From positions 1 to 64,000 of the IMG/VR virus record IMGVR_UViG_3300014502_000001: a stretch of 64,000 nucleotides of DNA, one strand, 5' to 3'. Of this stretch, positions 40,808-48,752 are shown piece by piece. Made by a program: the position numbers and the translations under genes. Below the pieces are notes generated by a model. It was not told the DNA's origin. It did not search any database and saw nothing but the letters and a program-made list of their open reading frames with translations. The stretch's first letter is position 1. Each line of letters opens with the position of its first letter. Origin of the DNA: a virus.

Positions 40808-41752
40808 CTATCGTTCCCACGACAATTTGACGGCTGCAGTATAAGGTTTTCCCCTTGAAGCCAGTCGCAATATCTTGTCGTCGCCAGGCAGCGGCTTGCG
40901 CGTCCGCTGAACAAGACCTATGCGCGGCTGCTTAGCGTCACAGCCTTTACAGACAGATATGTCACGCTGGCCCCAATAGAGCTTGCGCCGCGCCGCCGCG
41001 AATATGGGTGAGTCCCAGATCTTTTGTACGCCCTCTTTGGCCACGTTGCCTATTTTTAGCACACCTCTGAAATCATTGCAACAAATGGCCACATTTCCGT
41101 CCCAGCGTATAGACAGCTCTCTGAAAGGAAGCACACACCGCTTGCCAGCCATTTTTTCATTGGGTGGAGCTCCGCAGCCGCAATGGTTGGACAGATATGA
41201 ATGGGTGCCGCGCTTAGCCTTAGTGATATCGTCGATGATGACAAGAGTGTGATCATTCGGCCTGCGCCGCTTATGAGGATTAGCTATTTTTTCATCAGGA
41301 TATAAACGCACATCAATAGCTGTCTCGCCAGCCAGAACCTGATCCAGGACATCAGCCACAGTCGTGCTGCCGGCATGACGATAGTCGCTCATGCCAATCG
41401 TGTTCAGGCCTGCTTGGAATATAGCGTTGATCTGCGCAGCGGCGTCCTTCACAAAGCCGTGACCGTTGGTCAGCATGAGCATGCTGGCCTTGGGCAACGC
41501 CGCCCTGAATATGGAGACGATCTCGTCCTTGTCAGGATTCAGGCTAGGCTCGCCGTGCATATTAAATTCAATCCTGCTATTCCAGCCCGCCGCCGCTATG
41601 CTCTCAGCAATTTTCTGGGCAGTGGCTGGAGTCATATATTTGAAATCAGGACGCGTGCCTCTGATTCCATTTATGCCACAGTAGCTACACCGCCGCGAGC
41701 AGCCCTCTGTCAGCTCAACCTGGATGCTCCAAGGCGCTTTACTAGCCTTCAT
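40808..41752 (-). CDS. Radical SAM enzyme with SPASM-like domain
   Basis: A 314-residue protein. The radical-SAM cluster motif is CSRRCSYC (Cys18, 22, 25), followed by the expected TIM-barrel strands (IEFNMHGEPSLNPDKDE, MLMLTNGHGFVKDA). A C-terminal auxiliary cluster region has CVLPFRELSIRWDGNVAICC and CKGCDAKQ, typical of SPASM proteins, which often modify peptides or RNA/nucleotides. The substrate is unknown. It sits in a group of nucleotide-related genes, so a base or nucleotide modification is one option. Confidence 0.88.
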   Translation of the reverse strand: MKASKAPWSIQVELTEGCSRRCSYCGINGIRGTRPDFKYMTPATAQKIAESIAAAGWNSRIEFNMHGEPSLNPDKDEIVSIFRAALPKASMLMLTNGHGFVKDAAAQINAIFQAGLNTIGMSDYRHAGSTTVADVLDQVLAGETAIDVRLYPDEKIANPHKRRRPNDHTLVIIDDITKAKRGTHSYLSNHCGCGAPPNEKMAGKRCVLPFRELSIRWDGNVAICCNDFRGVLKIGNVAKEGVQKIWDSPIFAAARRKLYWGQRDISVCKGCDAKQPRIGLVQRTRKPLPGDDKILRLASRGKPYTAAVKLSWER

Positions 41753-42090
41753 GCGAGAGCCTTTTTTTTGAGCTCCTGCTGCTCGTAAAGCTTGGCAACG
41801 ACTCTGGCTGCAGCACCCTGGCCCAGATCCCGATCATATCCCCACTCCTCAAACTGATCAGGATTTTCGAGATTGACTTTCATGACTCGTCCGTACAGAT
41901 AATCGAATTTTTTGCTTGGCCCCATGCCAGGATAATCAGGCAGAGTTTGTTTCCCTTCCAGCAGCTCAGCGGCCTGTTCCCTGGTCATATCCCCAGGACG
42001 AGCCTGCAGAAAGCCCATCCCCTGGACATGCGATGCGTTATACAGTGCGGCCAGAACATCAGCGGGCAGAAGTCCTTTTGTCGAAATCAT
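41749..42090 (-). CDS. Conserved small hypothetical protein
   Basis: ATG 42090 (MISTKGLLPADVLAALYNAS) has AAGGAG upstream and overlaps the previous stop, giving 113 residues. The compact sequence with GMGFLQARPGDMTREQAAEL and FDYLYGRVMKVNL has the look of a conserved phage/bacterial orphan family, with a helical first half and a strand toward the end. No catalytic motif is evident. It couples a putative nucleotidyltransferase and the radical SAM enzyme. Confidence 0.68.
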   Translation of the reverse strand: MISTKGLLPADVLAALYNASHVQGMGFLQARPGDMTREQAAELLEGKQTLPDYPGMGPSKKFDYLYGRVMKVNLENPDQFEEWGYDRDLGQGAAARVVAKLYEQQELKKKALA

Positions 42091-43064
42091 GATTGGTTCT
42101 CCTTGGATTTTTGCTGTTCCATTTTCTTCAGCCAGGTAGGAACATATATGACCTTTTTTGTGGCCAGGTCGATCATAGGTCGCTGGCTCATTGTGGCCCA
42201 GCGATCCGACTTCATGCGCATTTCCTGCATGTAGTTGCAAACGTCTTTTGCAAAATTGCCCGTCTCTTTGTGAAAGGTATTCCACATCAGATCCAGCCAC
42301 CGCGTGCCACCCGCGAAATATGGCGACCGCCCTAGCTGCTCAATTTCACAATGGCGCGTAAAAGCGCAGCGGCTGTTTGTGTACCACTTAGGCGAGAAAA
42401 ATGCATTGACGTCGATATCACGCATGCCAAAGCCTAGACCAGGATTATACCAGTGATAGGCGCAGCCCGCGTAAAGAACATATCCTCGCACGTTGGCAAT
42501 TTTCTTAGGATTCTTTTTGTGCAGGAACTCTTCCATCATAGATATGGCTTTCTTCCGAATGCGCGTCAGATTCTTTTTGTCCTGATGCCAGTCGTAATTG
42601 CGATACGTGCTGAGTGTTTCAGCATCATATATTTTCTCTTCCAGCTGTGGATTGCCCAGCTTCACGATAAACTCTTTCAGCTTAACTGGATTACCGGCAG
42701 GGTGTTTGCCATATCTGACAATGGTGGGGAATCCAGGCTTGACCGGGATGTTGGGATATTTCACCACATAGTCCACGTCATATAGCAGCGCTAGCTGGCG
42801 CATCTGATCCACCATTTCATAGCCCTTACGCGGGTGGATATAGTACCACAGAAAAACAAACTTGCGTGCCATGCTAGTCAGCAGATCGAACATGGGCTTG
42901 CCATGCTCGTCCTGCGCATAAACGTGATCCTCGCCATCAATGTCGTTGACGACATAAACCTTAGACTCTGGGAAATGATCCTGAAATTTGACCGCCATCG
43001 CGATCGTCACATCCAGAATCTTTTCCTCGTCCTCATCAGGATTAACCACAATCACATCATTCAT
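42087..43064 (-). CDS. Nucleotidyltransferase-like protein
   Basis: A 325-residue protein. The central part has an acidic pair in GFGMRDIDVNAFF, preceded by YVLYAGCAYHWYNPG and followed by RWLDLMWNTF, reminiscent of the hG...DhD and third-Asp layout of polymerase-beta-type nucleotidyltransferases. The N-terminal 170 residues form an alpha/beta region (VIVVNPDEDEEKILDVTIAM) that I do not recognise. The call is tentative. Confidence 0.5.
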   Translation of the reverse strand: MNDVIVVNPDEDEEKILDVTIAMAVKFQDHFPESKVYVVNDIDGEDHVYAQDEHGKPMFDLLTSMARKFVFLWYYIHPRKGYEMVDQMRQLALLYDVDYVVKYPNIPVKPGFPTIVRYGKHPAGNPVKLKEFIVKLGNPQLEEKIYDAETLSTYRNYDWHQDKKNLTRIRKKAISMMEEFLHKKNPKKIANVRGYVLYAGCAYHWYNPGLGFGMRDIDVNAFFSPKWYTNSRCAFTRHCEIEQLGRSPYFAGGTRWLDLMWNTFHKETGNFAKDVCNYMQEMRMKSDRWATMSQRPMIDLATKKVIYVPTWLKKMEQQKSKENQS

Positions 43065-44290
43065 TTGTACTTCTCCACGACCTTAGCAGATTTTTCCCAA
43101 TACATTTTTTCAAAGTCCGCTGTATCAAAACCAAACAGCAGATATATTGAAAGTAGGAACTTGAAGATATCCGTCAGCTCCTCAAGGATCCTTTCCCTGT
43201 CCAGCTTTACCGCACCAGGCTTGCTGCCGAACTTCCAGTTGATGGTGTCCAGGAAGTCATTGCTCTCGCTGAATAGATGGAGAACGTAGTTTTTAGCCGC
43301 CCGTTGGACGGCCTCTAAATCTGGCGCATAGCTAACAAACTTCCTGTTGAACGCTTTCTGATCGCTGAATATGCTCTCCATAAAAAATTTATTGGAGCTG
43401 CGCTGAATAACTGCCTTCATCGTGATGTCAGGATTCCACTCGCCATAGCGCCCGAGGAACATCACGTTGGGTGGAGCTATGTTTTCATGGCTGCGCAGAA
43501 TCCGAGCTCCAGGCATAATAATGGAATCCTGAAAAGGCAAAGAACCTTCAATGGCGATGACGTCTCCTTGTAGCACCTTGGAACGCCGCACTCGATCAAA
43601 GCCAAATTTCTCCTCAGGGAAATATACCATGGACTCTTCGGGCAGCTCCGGATAGCCACATCCTAGCCACTGGTCATCTGACATCGTGCCCGTATAAAGT
43701 GGAAACGACATCAGCACCTTATGCTCGGCGTGTGGGCCTTCATAAATCTTCCAGAATACATTCGCAGGAATCGTACTCACCAGATGGCTGTATTCCAGCG
43801 CCTTATCATTATCCAGAACAATCTGCTTTTCAGATATGGAGACAACCTTTCTGTTAATCACTCTTTTCTCAGCCAGCCTATAGTGAAGCAAATCCAGCAG
43901 TGTTTTGGCACTAAGATGATATGTGTGCATAAGGCCGCGATCACCGCTCACGTATGGGCCGGCAAGGATGTCCTCAGCAGGGAATAAAGACGGTGGCCGC
44001 TCATGGCCGCTGAGCTTTTTCTTCATCAGGTCACGCTTTACATCATCAGGTGGTTCACCCTGATTATATTTTCCGTCCTTGAAATATCCGATGGTGATGT
44101 CCAACTGCGACGAGCTTATATCCAGGTCAGCCAGGAACTCGTCGCACGCCTTACACTTAGGCAGGATAAGGCTGTGTTGAAAGCTAGCCACGTCCGACTG
44201 CGCGCCCGCCGCTGGAGCAATTCTGGTGTACTCTGGATTGTAAAACTGAAAAATTTTAGCACTCAACCCATTACCAAGTATAATCTTCAT
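43061..44290 (-). CDS. FAD-dependent oxidoreductase-like protein with MazG-like tail
   Basis: The start at ATG 44290 (MKIILGNGLSAKIFQFYNPE) overlaps the HNH gene stop; the protein has 409 residues. The N-terminus has a flavin-type dinucleotide-binding start (ILGNGLSA). Later parts include LVSTIPANVF and NIAPPNVMFLGRYGEW, typical of the amine-oxidase/UDP-galactopyranose-mutase superfamily. The last 60 residues (ERILEELTDIFKFLLSIYLL, then EKSAKVVEKYK) resemble a MazG/dUTPase-like metal-binding helix pair. The domain combination is uncommon and points to nucleotide chemistry. The specific reaction is unknown. Confidence 0.6.
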   Translation of the reverse strand: MKIILGNGLSAKIFQFYNPEYTRIAPAAGAQSDVASFQHSLILPKCKACDEFLADLDISSSQLDITIGYFKDGKYNQGEPPDDVKRDLMKKKLSGHERPPSLFPAEDILAGPYVSGDRGLMHTYHLSAKTLLDLLHYRLAEKRVINRKVVSISEKQIVLDNDKALEYSHLVSTIPANVFWKIYEGPHAEHKVLMSFPLYTGTMSDDQWLGCGYPELPEESMVYFPEEKFGFDRVRRSKVLQGDVIAIEGSLPFQDSIIMPGARILRSHENIAPPNVMFLGRYGEWNPDITMKAVIQRSSNKFFMESIFSDQKAFNRKFVSYAPDLEAVQRAAKNYVLHLFSESNDFLDTINWKFGSKPGAVKLDRERILEELTDIFKFLLSIYLLFGFDTADFEKMYWEKSAKVVEKYK

Positions 44291-44835
44291 CACACTTCTC
44301 CTTGCAAAAGAATCGCTGGAGAAAAATACTCTCCGACTATAATCCATCTGAAATATTCCTTCCAGCGTTTTCTATTTGAATTAACTTTAATATTACAACC
44401 AGTACAAAGCTCTATCAAATTATTAGACCAATTATGCTTTTTATTGTAATCAATATGATGAACAGGATGTCTTCTTTTTCCCTCTTTAGTGTTACAAAGC
44501 TGACATATATGACCGTCACGATCACGAATTTGCTCTCGCAATTCAGGCGTCCATCTTGTACCATATTTTTCAGAGCTCTTGCCGCCCAGCCAGCTAGGAT
44601 GATTCACAGGATCTACAAAACGTCGTATCTGAGCTAAACTCTGTTTTGCAATTGTTTCTTCACTATGCTGCTTACCGAGATTACCGTGTGCATTCACATT
44701 ACCAAGTTTTGCAAGACTCATCTTTGCTCGTGTATTCTTGCTGTGTTTTCTGCCATAGAAAGGATTATTTGCACCAGCAGTAATCAGACTTATTTTAATC
44801 TTGGCCTCTTTGCTGTGGTGACTTCCCTTTCTCAC
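44290..44835 (-). CDS. HNH homing endonuclease with NUMOD3 repeats
   Basis: A 181-residue mobile endonuclease starting at GTG 44835, overlapping the neighbour as GTGA. N-terminal NUMOD3 motifs (HSKEAKIKISL, HSKNTRAKMSLAKLG, HSEETIAKQSLAQ) precede the HNH block RDGHICQLC, HPVHHIDYNKKHN and NLIELCTGCN. It is a close paralogue of the 236-residue endonuclease at 3.3-4.0 kb, with fewer repeats. Both neighbouring genes appear intact, so it is an intergenic insertion. Confidence 0.9.
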   Translation of the reverse strand: MRKGSHHSKEAKIKISLITAGANNPFYGRKHSKNTRAKMSLAKLGNVNAHGNLGKQHSEETIAKQSLAQIRRFVDPVNHPSWLGGKSSEKYGTRWTPELREQIRDRDGHICQLCNTKEGKRRHPVHHIDYNKKHNWSNNLIELCTGCNIKVNSNRKRWKEYFRWIIVGEYFSPAILLQGEV

Positions 44836-45173
44836 AGCTTCTCCTTTTCTATTTGCGCATCGATGTCCAGCGCATAATATAGAACCGCAAAATTGATGAT
44901 ATCAATAACTGAGTCGCGCACATCAGCACCGACATCACGCTTGCAATTACTCAGAGATATAAGGCGACTCGTCTTTTTGATGATCTCGTAAAGCGCCCTA
45001 TGCGCTGGAATATCCATGTTCAGCTTCAGCAGCTTGCATATTTCAGCGTCACGCTTGAACGAGTCCAAGAAATCGGAGTTGATGGCATTATAGCGCCCGC
45101 CTTTATCCACCAGCATATCTGCGCAGTTTTTGAGCAGCCCGTCAGCGATGGGTTTGAATTCCTGATACTTCAT
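44832..45173 (-). CDS. DUF1599-like (nucleotide-modification-associated) protein
   Basis: A 113-residue helical protein. The core (LVDKGGRYNAINSDFLDSF, a lysine-rich helix, then DVRDSVIDIINFAVLYYAL) follows the layout of the DUF1599/Nmad1 family, which appears with hypermodified-base or dNTP-salvage genes in phages. The role proposed for that family is in nucleotide modification. The assignment is by pattern and only moderate. Confidence 0.55.
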   Translation of the reverse strand: MKYQEFKPIADGLLKNCADMLVDKGGRYNAINSDFLDSFKRDAEICKLLKLNMDIPAHRALYEIIKKTSRLISLSNCKRDVGADVRDSVIDIINFAVLYYALDIDAQIEKEKL

Positions 45174-46543
45174 TATTTCACCTCTGGATCTGGAGTGGCT
45201 TCAACATCTGCGGCGATTGCGTCCTCGTCAGAAACGCGCTCGCCGATGATATGGCACAATTCCCTTTCAATGATAACATGCGCAGTACGACGATCCTTAG
45301 CCTTGCGCCCACCGGCCAAGAATATTCTTAGCTTTTTTACCTTGGCCTCTTCGATATCCTGATTCAACGTCAGGATCATATCTGCGTCACGCATCGGCTC
45401 AAGGGAATCCGCTGAATCATCCAGATCAACAGTGTGCTTTTTCTTTGCACCACGAGTAGCTTGATGGAGCAGCCAGACGGGAACGTGATAGCGCTGAGCC
45501 AAGGAGATCAGCTCTTTGCATATTTGACCAAGCACTTCATAGCGCTCTCCTGGTCGCGACACCCATCTTCCATTAGTGATCATCAGCGTCAGATAATCAA
45601 CAATGACCAAAGCTGGAATAAACTTTTCCCTTGCCCGCATGCGAGCTAAGTGGTTTTCAATCGCCAGCGTGTTACACGTCAGCGCTGGGAAATGCTTAAT
45701 GACCAAGCGCCCGTTAGCCGCGTCGGCACGATGGGCCTCAACTCTTTCGCGCACTTCATCCTCGTGCGCCCTAAGCTGGTCTCTGGGGATACCAGATATG
45801 AGACAATCATAATTGTCGGTGATGTCGGTTGGTGTGCCTTCCATAATATAGTGGGCTACATTTTTCTGATTCCATACGGCGTTGGCACCCAGGTTCACCG
45901 ACAATGTGGTCTTACCTTTTTTAGCAAAGCCAAGGATAACGCCCAATTCACCTGGAGCTAGCCCGCCGCCTAATATGTAATCCAAATGCTGAATGCCTGT
46001 GCTGATAGCCAACTGGGCACGCGTGATGCCGCTGCGCCTGTCCTCTAGGCGCTTTTCCAAGTCCTCATAATATAGCGTCCCAAGGTCTTTACTGTTTTCT
46101 CCGATGGCCAGGGCCACGCGTACCTTTTCCAGGATATCGTTGTAATTCTTTTTCTTGCGAATGATGTCAGCGCTTTCAGCCATAGCCGCTTTGATGCCCT
46201 GATACCGCGCAAATTCTACCGCCTTATCTTTAACATATGAAAAGTCCGCAGAGTCCACCATGCTGGTCACTTCCTGATAGACGGTCAGGTACTCGTCCAC
46301 AGGGAGCTTTTTCTTACTCTCCAGAAATGTTTCAAACTCCGTCGTCAGCTCATCCAAGTCTGGCAAGCGATTATATTTACCATGGAAGGCATAGACGATC
46401 ACCATGATGTCAGACACCGCTGGGTTGTCAAACATTTCTGGAGTTATAGACTCCGCCGTATCAAGAAATTCCTCATCAGTGGAAAGGATCCACGCCGCTA
46501 TTTTTTTCTGGATAGGATCTGAAAAAGGAAACTGTTCAGACAT
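45173..46543 (-). CDS. DnaB-type replicative helicase
   Basis: A 456-residue hexameric helicase. The N-terminal helical domain (1-150) is followed by a RecA-fold motor: Walker A GFAKKGKTT (205-213), Walker B in LVIVDYLTLM, the helicase motif LLHQATRGAKKK and FLAGGRKAKDR near the end. It unwinds the fork ahead of the Pol III alpha-like polymerase; the primase with TOPRIM is encoded elsewhere in the window. The upstream 233-residue gene may be its loader. Confidence 0.9.
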   Translation of the reverse strand: MSEQFPFSDPIQKKIAAWILSTDEEFLDTAESITPEMFDNPAVSDIMVIVYAFHGKYNRLPDLDELTTEFETFLESKKKLPVDEYLTVYQEVTSMVDSADFSYVKDKAVEFARYQGIKAAMAESADIIRKKKNYNDILEKVRVALAIGENSKDLGTLYYEDLEKRLEDRRSGITRAQLAISTGIQHLDYILGGGLAPGELGVILGFAKKGKTTLSVNLGANAVWNQKNVAHYIMEGTPTDITDNYDCLISGIPRDQLRAHEDEVRERVEAHRADAANGRLVIKHFPALTCNTLAIENHLARMRAREKFIPALVIVDYLTLMITNGRWVSRPGERYEVLGQICKELISLAQRYHVPVWLLHQATRGAKKKHTVDLDDSADSLEPMRDADMILTLNQDIEEAKVKKLRIFLAGGRKAKDRRTAHVIIERELCHIIGERVSDEDAIAADVEATPDPEVK

Positions 46544-47237
46544 ATTGCGCCATCCTTACTTTGGCAAACTTTTCTTCCAGCGCCACGCGTGCCTCGGCCA
46601 GCTTATCCTTTTCCTTGGGTCTGAGCTTAGCATATACCTGCTGCTGAATAATGACCAGATATTCAGGCGTCCCCTCTTCCCACAGCAACGGATGAGTGGC
46701 AATATAAGTCTTGGCCAGTTTTCCCAACCGCGCTGCCTGCTCCAGCTGCGCTATTGCTATTGTTTTATTCATTTCCCCATAAACCTTCTCCACGTGTTCC
46801 AGGCGTGCCGTGAAAATCTCCGCTGAGGCAATCAGAGGATTCAGATATCCTTTGAAAGGAACGCTCATCTCTGCCTTCACTCGTTCATCGTCCAGCTCAT
46901 AACTCTGGGCCAGCCGCTCTTTCCAGGCCTTTACCCGCTTTATAGCCGCTGGAGAAGCCAGCATCGACAACGGCGGATATTTGAGACTGGGATTAACATT
47001 TTTCAGCCACGGCATTATTTGCTCAAATTGAACCTTGATATAAAGCTCCAGCGATAGCCCACAATCCATAGCCTGTCTTATGATGCGTTCAAACATTTTG
47101 ATATTGCGCTGGCCTTTAGGTGTGCTCTCTCTGAAAGAGAATCTGAAAATAGCTTCTGGAAAAAATCTGCGAGCATAACTTTCATAAATTTGGGCCACTG
47201 ATAAGCACTCATCAATCGAGATAACGCTGGTCTTCAT
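46536..47237 (-). CDS. Possible helicase loader or replication accessory protein
   Basis: A 233-residue helical protein with EAIFRFSFRESTPKGQRNIK and a long C-terminal helix pair (IAQLEQAARLGKLAKTYI, then EKDKLAEARVALEEKFAKVR). It overlaps the DnaB-like gene by 8 bases. No AAA motif is present, so if it is a loader it is of a non-ATPase type. The function is inferred only from position. Confidence 0.55.
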   Translation of the reverse strand: MKTSVISIDECLSVAQIYESYARRFFPEAIFRFSFRESTPKGQRNIKMFERIIRQAMDCGLSLELYIKVQFEQIMPWLKNVNPSLKYPPLSMLASPAAIKRVKAWKERLAQSYELDDERVKAEMSVPFKGYLNPLIASAEIFTARLEHVEKVYGEMNKTIAIAQLEQAARLGKLAKTYIATHPLLWEEGTPEYLVIIQQQVYAKLRPKEKDKLAEARVALEEKFAKVRMAQYV

Positions 47238-47455
47238 TTCTTCCCAGCGTCTTTTTCTGGAATTGTCTTTGCCGAAGGCTCTCCGGTCCGCAACGCGGAC
47301 GGAGAGTGGGACTTATTATGTTTATTGGATTCCATCCTATCGACTATCTCGCATGACAATACTATCTCGCTTTGCTCGATAGCATTATCATGCTCGATTT
47401 TCATATTTTCCATAGTGACTGAATGCATTCTATTCCAGTTATAATTTTTATTCAA
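47234..47455 (-). CDS. Small unknown protein, Asn/Ser-rich
   Basis: A 73-residue protein with an N-terminal MNKNYNWNRMHSVTMENMKI and a basic, low-complexity C-terminal part. An imperfect but long hairpin (about 12 bp, arms near 47281-47293 and 47295-47306) lies within its coding sequence. It is coupled to the next gene by 4 bases. Function unknown. Confidence 0.5.
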   Translation of the reverse strand: MNKNYNWNRMHSVTMENMKIEHDNAIEQSEIVLSCEIVDRMESNKHNKSHSPSALRTGEPSAKTIPEKDAGKK

Positions 47456-47652
47456 TCTATTCTTCTATGGTTTCAACTGATATATGCTTTCCACGCGTAC
47501 CGCGCCCGCGCCCGCGCTAGCGCGAACCTTTATTATATGGCGACAATAGGATGGTATCCGTCCTCGGAGGATATAGGATGATAGCCAGCCTGCATAGGCT
47601 GGGATCCGTCCTCGGGACGATTCGCTATATAAACGTGAAAACAAAGAAGATA
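47456..47652 (-). other. Structured, mostly noncoding segment with repeats
   Basis: A 197-base stretch with a near-perfect 21-base direct repeat (47546-47566 and 47594-47614, 2 mismatches) and several hairpins, such as CCAGCCT/AGGCTGG (47585-47602) and CGTCC/GGACG (47607-47619). It also has a GC-rich run of GCGCCC units at about 47499-47523 and a TATAAT on the minus strand. A 63-codon frame starts with an ATGA overlap at 47656 but has no ribosome-binding site and contains the repeats as RGRIP segments. I favour an RNA or regulatory leader over a protein gene. Confidence 0.5.
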
Positions 47653-47961
47653 TCATATGCTTTTGAGCAGTTTATAAACCATTGTATGGCCGGCAATACC
47701 TTTAAGCTCTCGAATAATATATTCAGATTTCTCAAGAGCCGAAAGGCAGGCTTGGACTTTCCAGCGGCTATATCCGCATAGCTTCACGATCTCCGTCAAA
47801 GACATTTCGCTGTAGTCCTCAGCGTCAGCCGCCGACAGCAGAATAAGAAATACCTCAAGAGCTCCTTCCCTGATGCGGATGAATTTCTTGATGGTTCCAC
47901 TGGTGGCGATGTCCTCTTCGCGCAAGAGGCATTTGTTTTCCTTCTTCTTGGTGATAGTCAC
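47653..47961 (-). CDS. Winged-helix DNA-binding protein
   Basis: A 102-residue protein. The helix-turn-helix is clear (LTEIVKLCGYSRWKVQACLS, then ALEKSEYIIREL), with a basic N-terminus and wing-like strands in the C-terminus. It resembles the DNA-binding part of small phage replication or regulatory proteins. It precedes the structured segment at 47.5-47.65 kb and may act there. Confidence 0.72.
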   Translation of the reverse strand: MTITKKKENKCLLREEDIATSGTIKKFIRIREGALEVFLILLSAADAEDYSEMSLTEIVKLCGYSRWKVQACLSALEKSEYIIRELKGIAGHTMVYKLLKSI

Positions 47962-47973
47962 GGCGTGCTCCTT

Positions 47974-48429
47974 TTAATATGCTACAGAACTTTTTTCAAA
48001 CATGACTTTGTAAAGCATCTTATCGTCGTTCTGGATAGGCTCCTGAACAAGCAATGCTTTGGCTTCCAGGGCATCAAATTTTCCTTTCAGATCAATAACA
48101 GTTGCCAGTCCTGTTACGGTGATACGAAAACCACTAGCGTCCTCAAAAACATGATAGATGCCATTTTTACGATCTGATCTGCTAGCATCAGAGAACCAGA
48201 ATGCTAGCCCTATAACTTTGTCCTGTGACGACTCTGGGTCTGTAATGCCATAGACCATGCAAGTGGAATGATAGCCAATCATATTGAGAGCCGCTTTGTT
48301 GAATCTCAAGGCTCTAGAGCGACTGTGTTTCTTACCAGCATTGGCAATGTGAACACAAGGAAGTGGAAAAATAGCACCACTGTTTTTCTCCATCTCGATG
48401 TTCGTGAACAGCGTTAGTTTTTCACTCAT
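47974..48429 (-). CDS. Unknown protein, 151 residues
   Basis: A beta-rich protein with repeated strand-turn units (AALNMIGYHSTCMVYGIT, VIGLAFWFSDASRSDRKNG, ASGFRITVTGLATVIDL). No enzyme motif is seen, and a structural role or DNA-protection role cannot be excluded. Its start overlaps the previous stop as ATGA. Confidence 0.65.
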   Translation of the reverse strand: MSEKLTLFTNIEMEKNSGAIFPLPCVHIANAGKKHSRSRALRFNKAALNMIGYHSTCMVYGITDPESSQDKVIGLAFWFSDASRSDRKNGIYHVFEDASGFRITVTGLATVIDLKGKFDALEAKALLVQEPIQNDDKMLYKVMFEKSSVAY

Positions 48430-48752
48430 TTGGGATCCTCCTTGATCCTGATGTAATAGTCAGTCCCTTTTCGATATACATCTACCAGCTTTCCTACAGG
48501 AAAACCATGTAAATCTGGACTGCCATATCCTGATTTGGTGATGATTTTAATATCACCAATTTTCAGCTCATAAACGCCCATTTCCTTTTGCTGCTCGGCG
48601 CTTAGCCTATAGGTGCCAACATAATCAGCCGCTGAAAGATGTTCCCCTATAGGCGTCCTCATAAAGACTGCAATCACCCAGGCAAAAAATAGAGTGCCAA
48701 ATATAACGGTCGCAATCCCACTAAATAATTCTTTTAGCTTTTCTTTTTTCAC
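48426..48752 (-). CDS. Small membrane-anchored protein
   Basis: A 108-residue protein starting at GTG 48752 after AAGGA (a longer frame overlaps the helicase). Residues about 10-28 form a transmembrane helix (GIATVIFGTLFFAWVIAVF). The soluble part has a repeated strand-helix layout (YRLSAEQQKEMGVYELKIGD, then DVYRKGTDYYIRIKED). Its start lies inside the end of the helicase gene. Unknown function. Confidence 0.65.
   Translation of the reverse strand: MKKEKLKELFSGIATVIFGTLFFAWVIAVFMRTPIGEHLSAADYVGTYRLSAEQQKEMGVYELKIGDIKIITKSGYGSPDLHGFPVGKLVDVYRKGTDYYIRIKEDPK

Noticed and set aside
41749-42300. Long version (183 codons) of the small gene after the nucleotidyltransferase-like gene
   Set aside because: The extra 70 codons overlap the upstream gene and lack a ribosome-binding site. 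ATG 42090 has AAGGAG and the usual ATGA overlap.
47456-47652. CRISPR-like array from the 21-bp direct repeat
   Set aside because: There are only two copies, spaced 48 bases apart with mismatches and internal hairpins, and no cas gene is present.
47465-47656. 63-codon gene in the repeat-rich segment
   Set aside because: It has the ATGA overlap common here, but no ribosome-binding site, and its product is built of the DNA repeats. It is kept only as a possibility in the segment entry.
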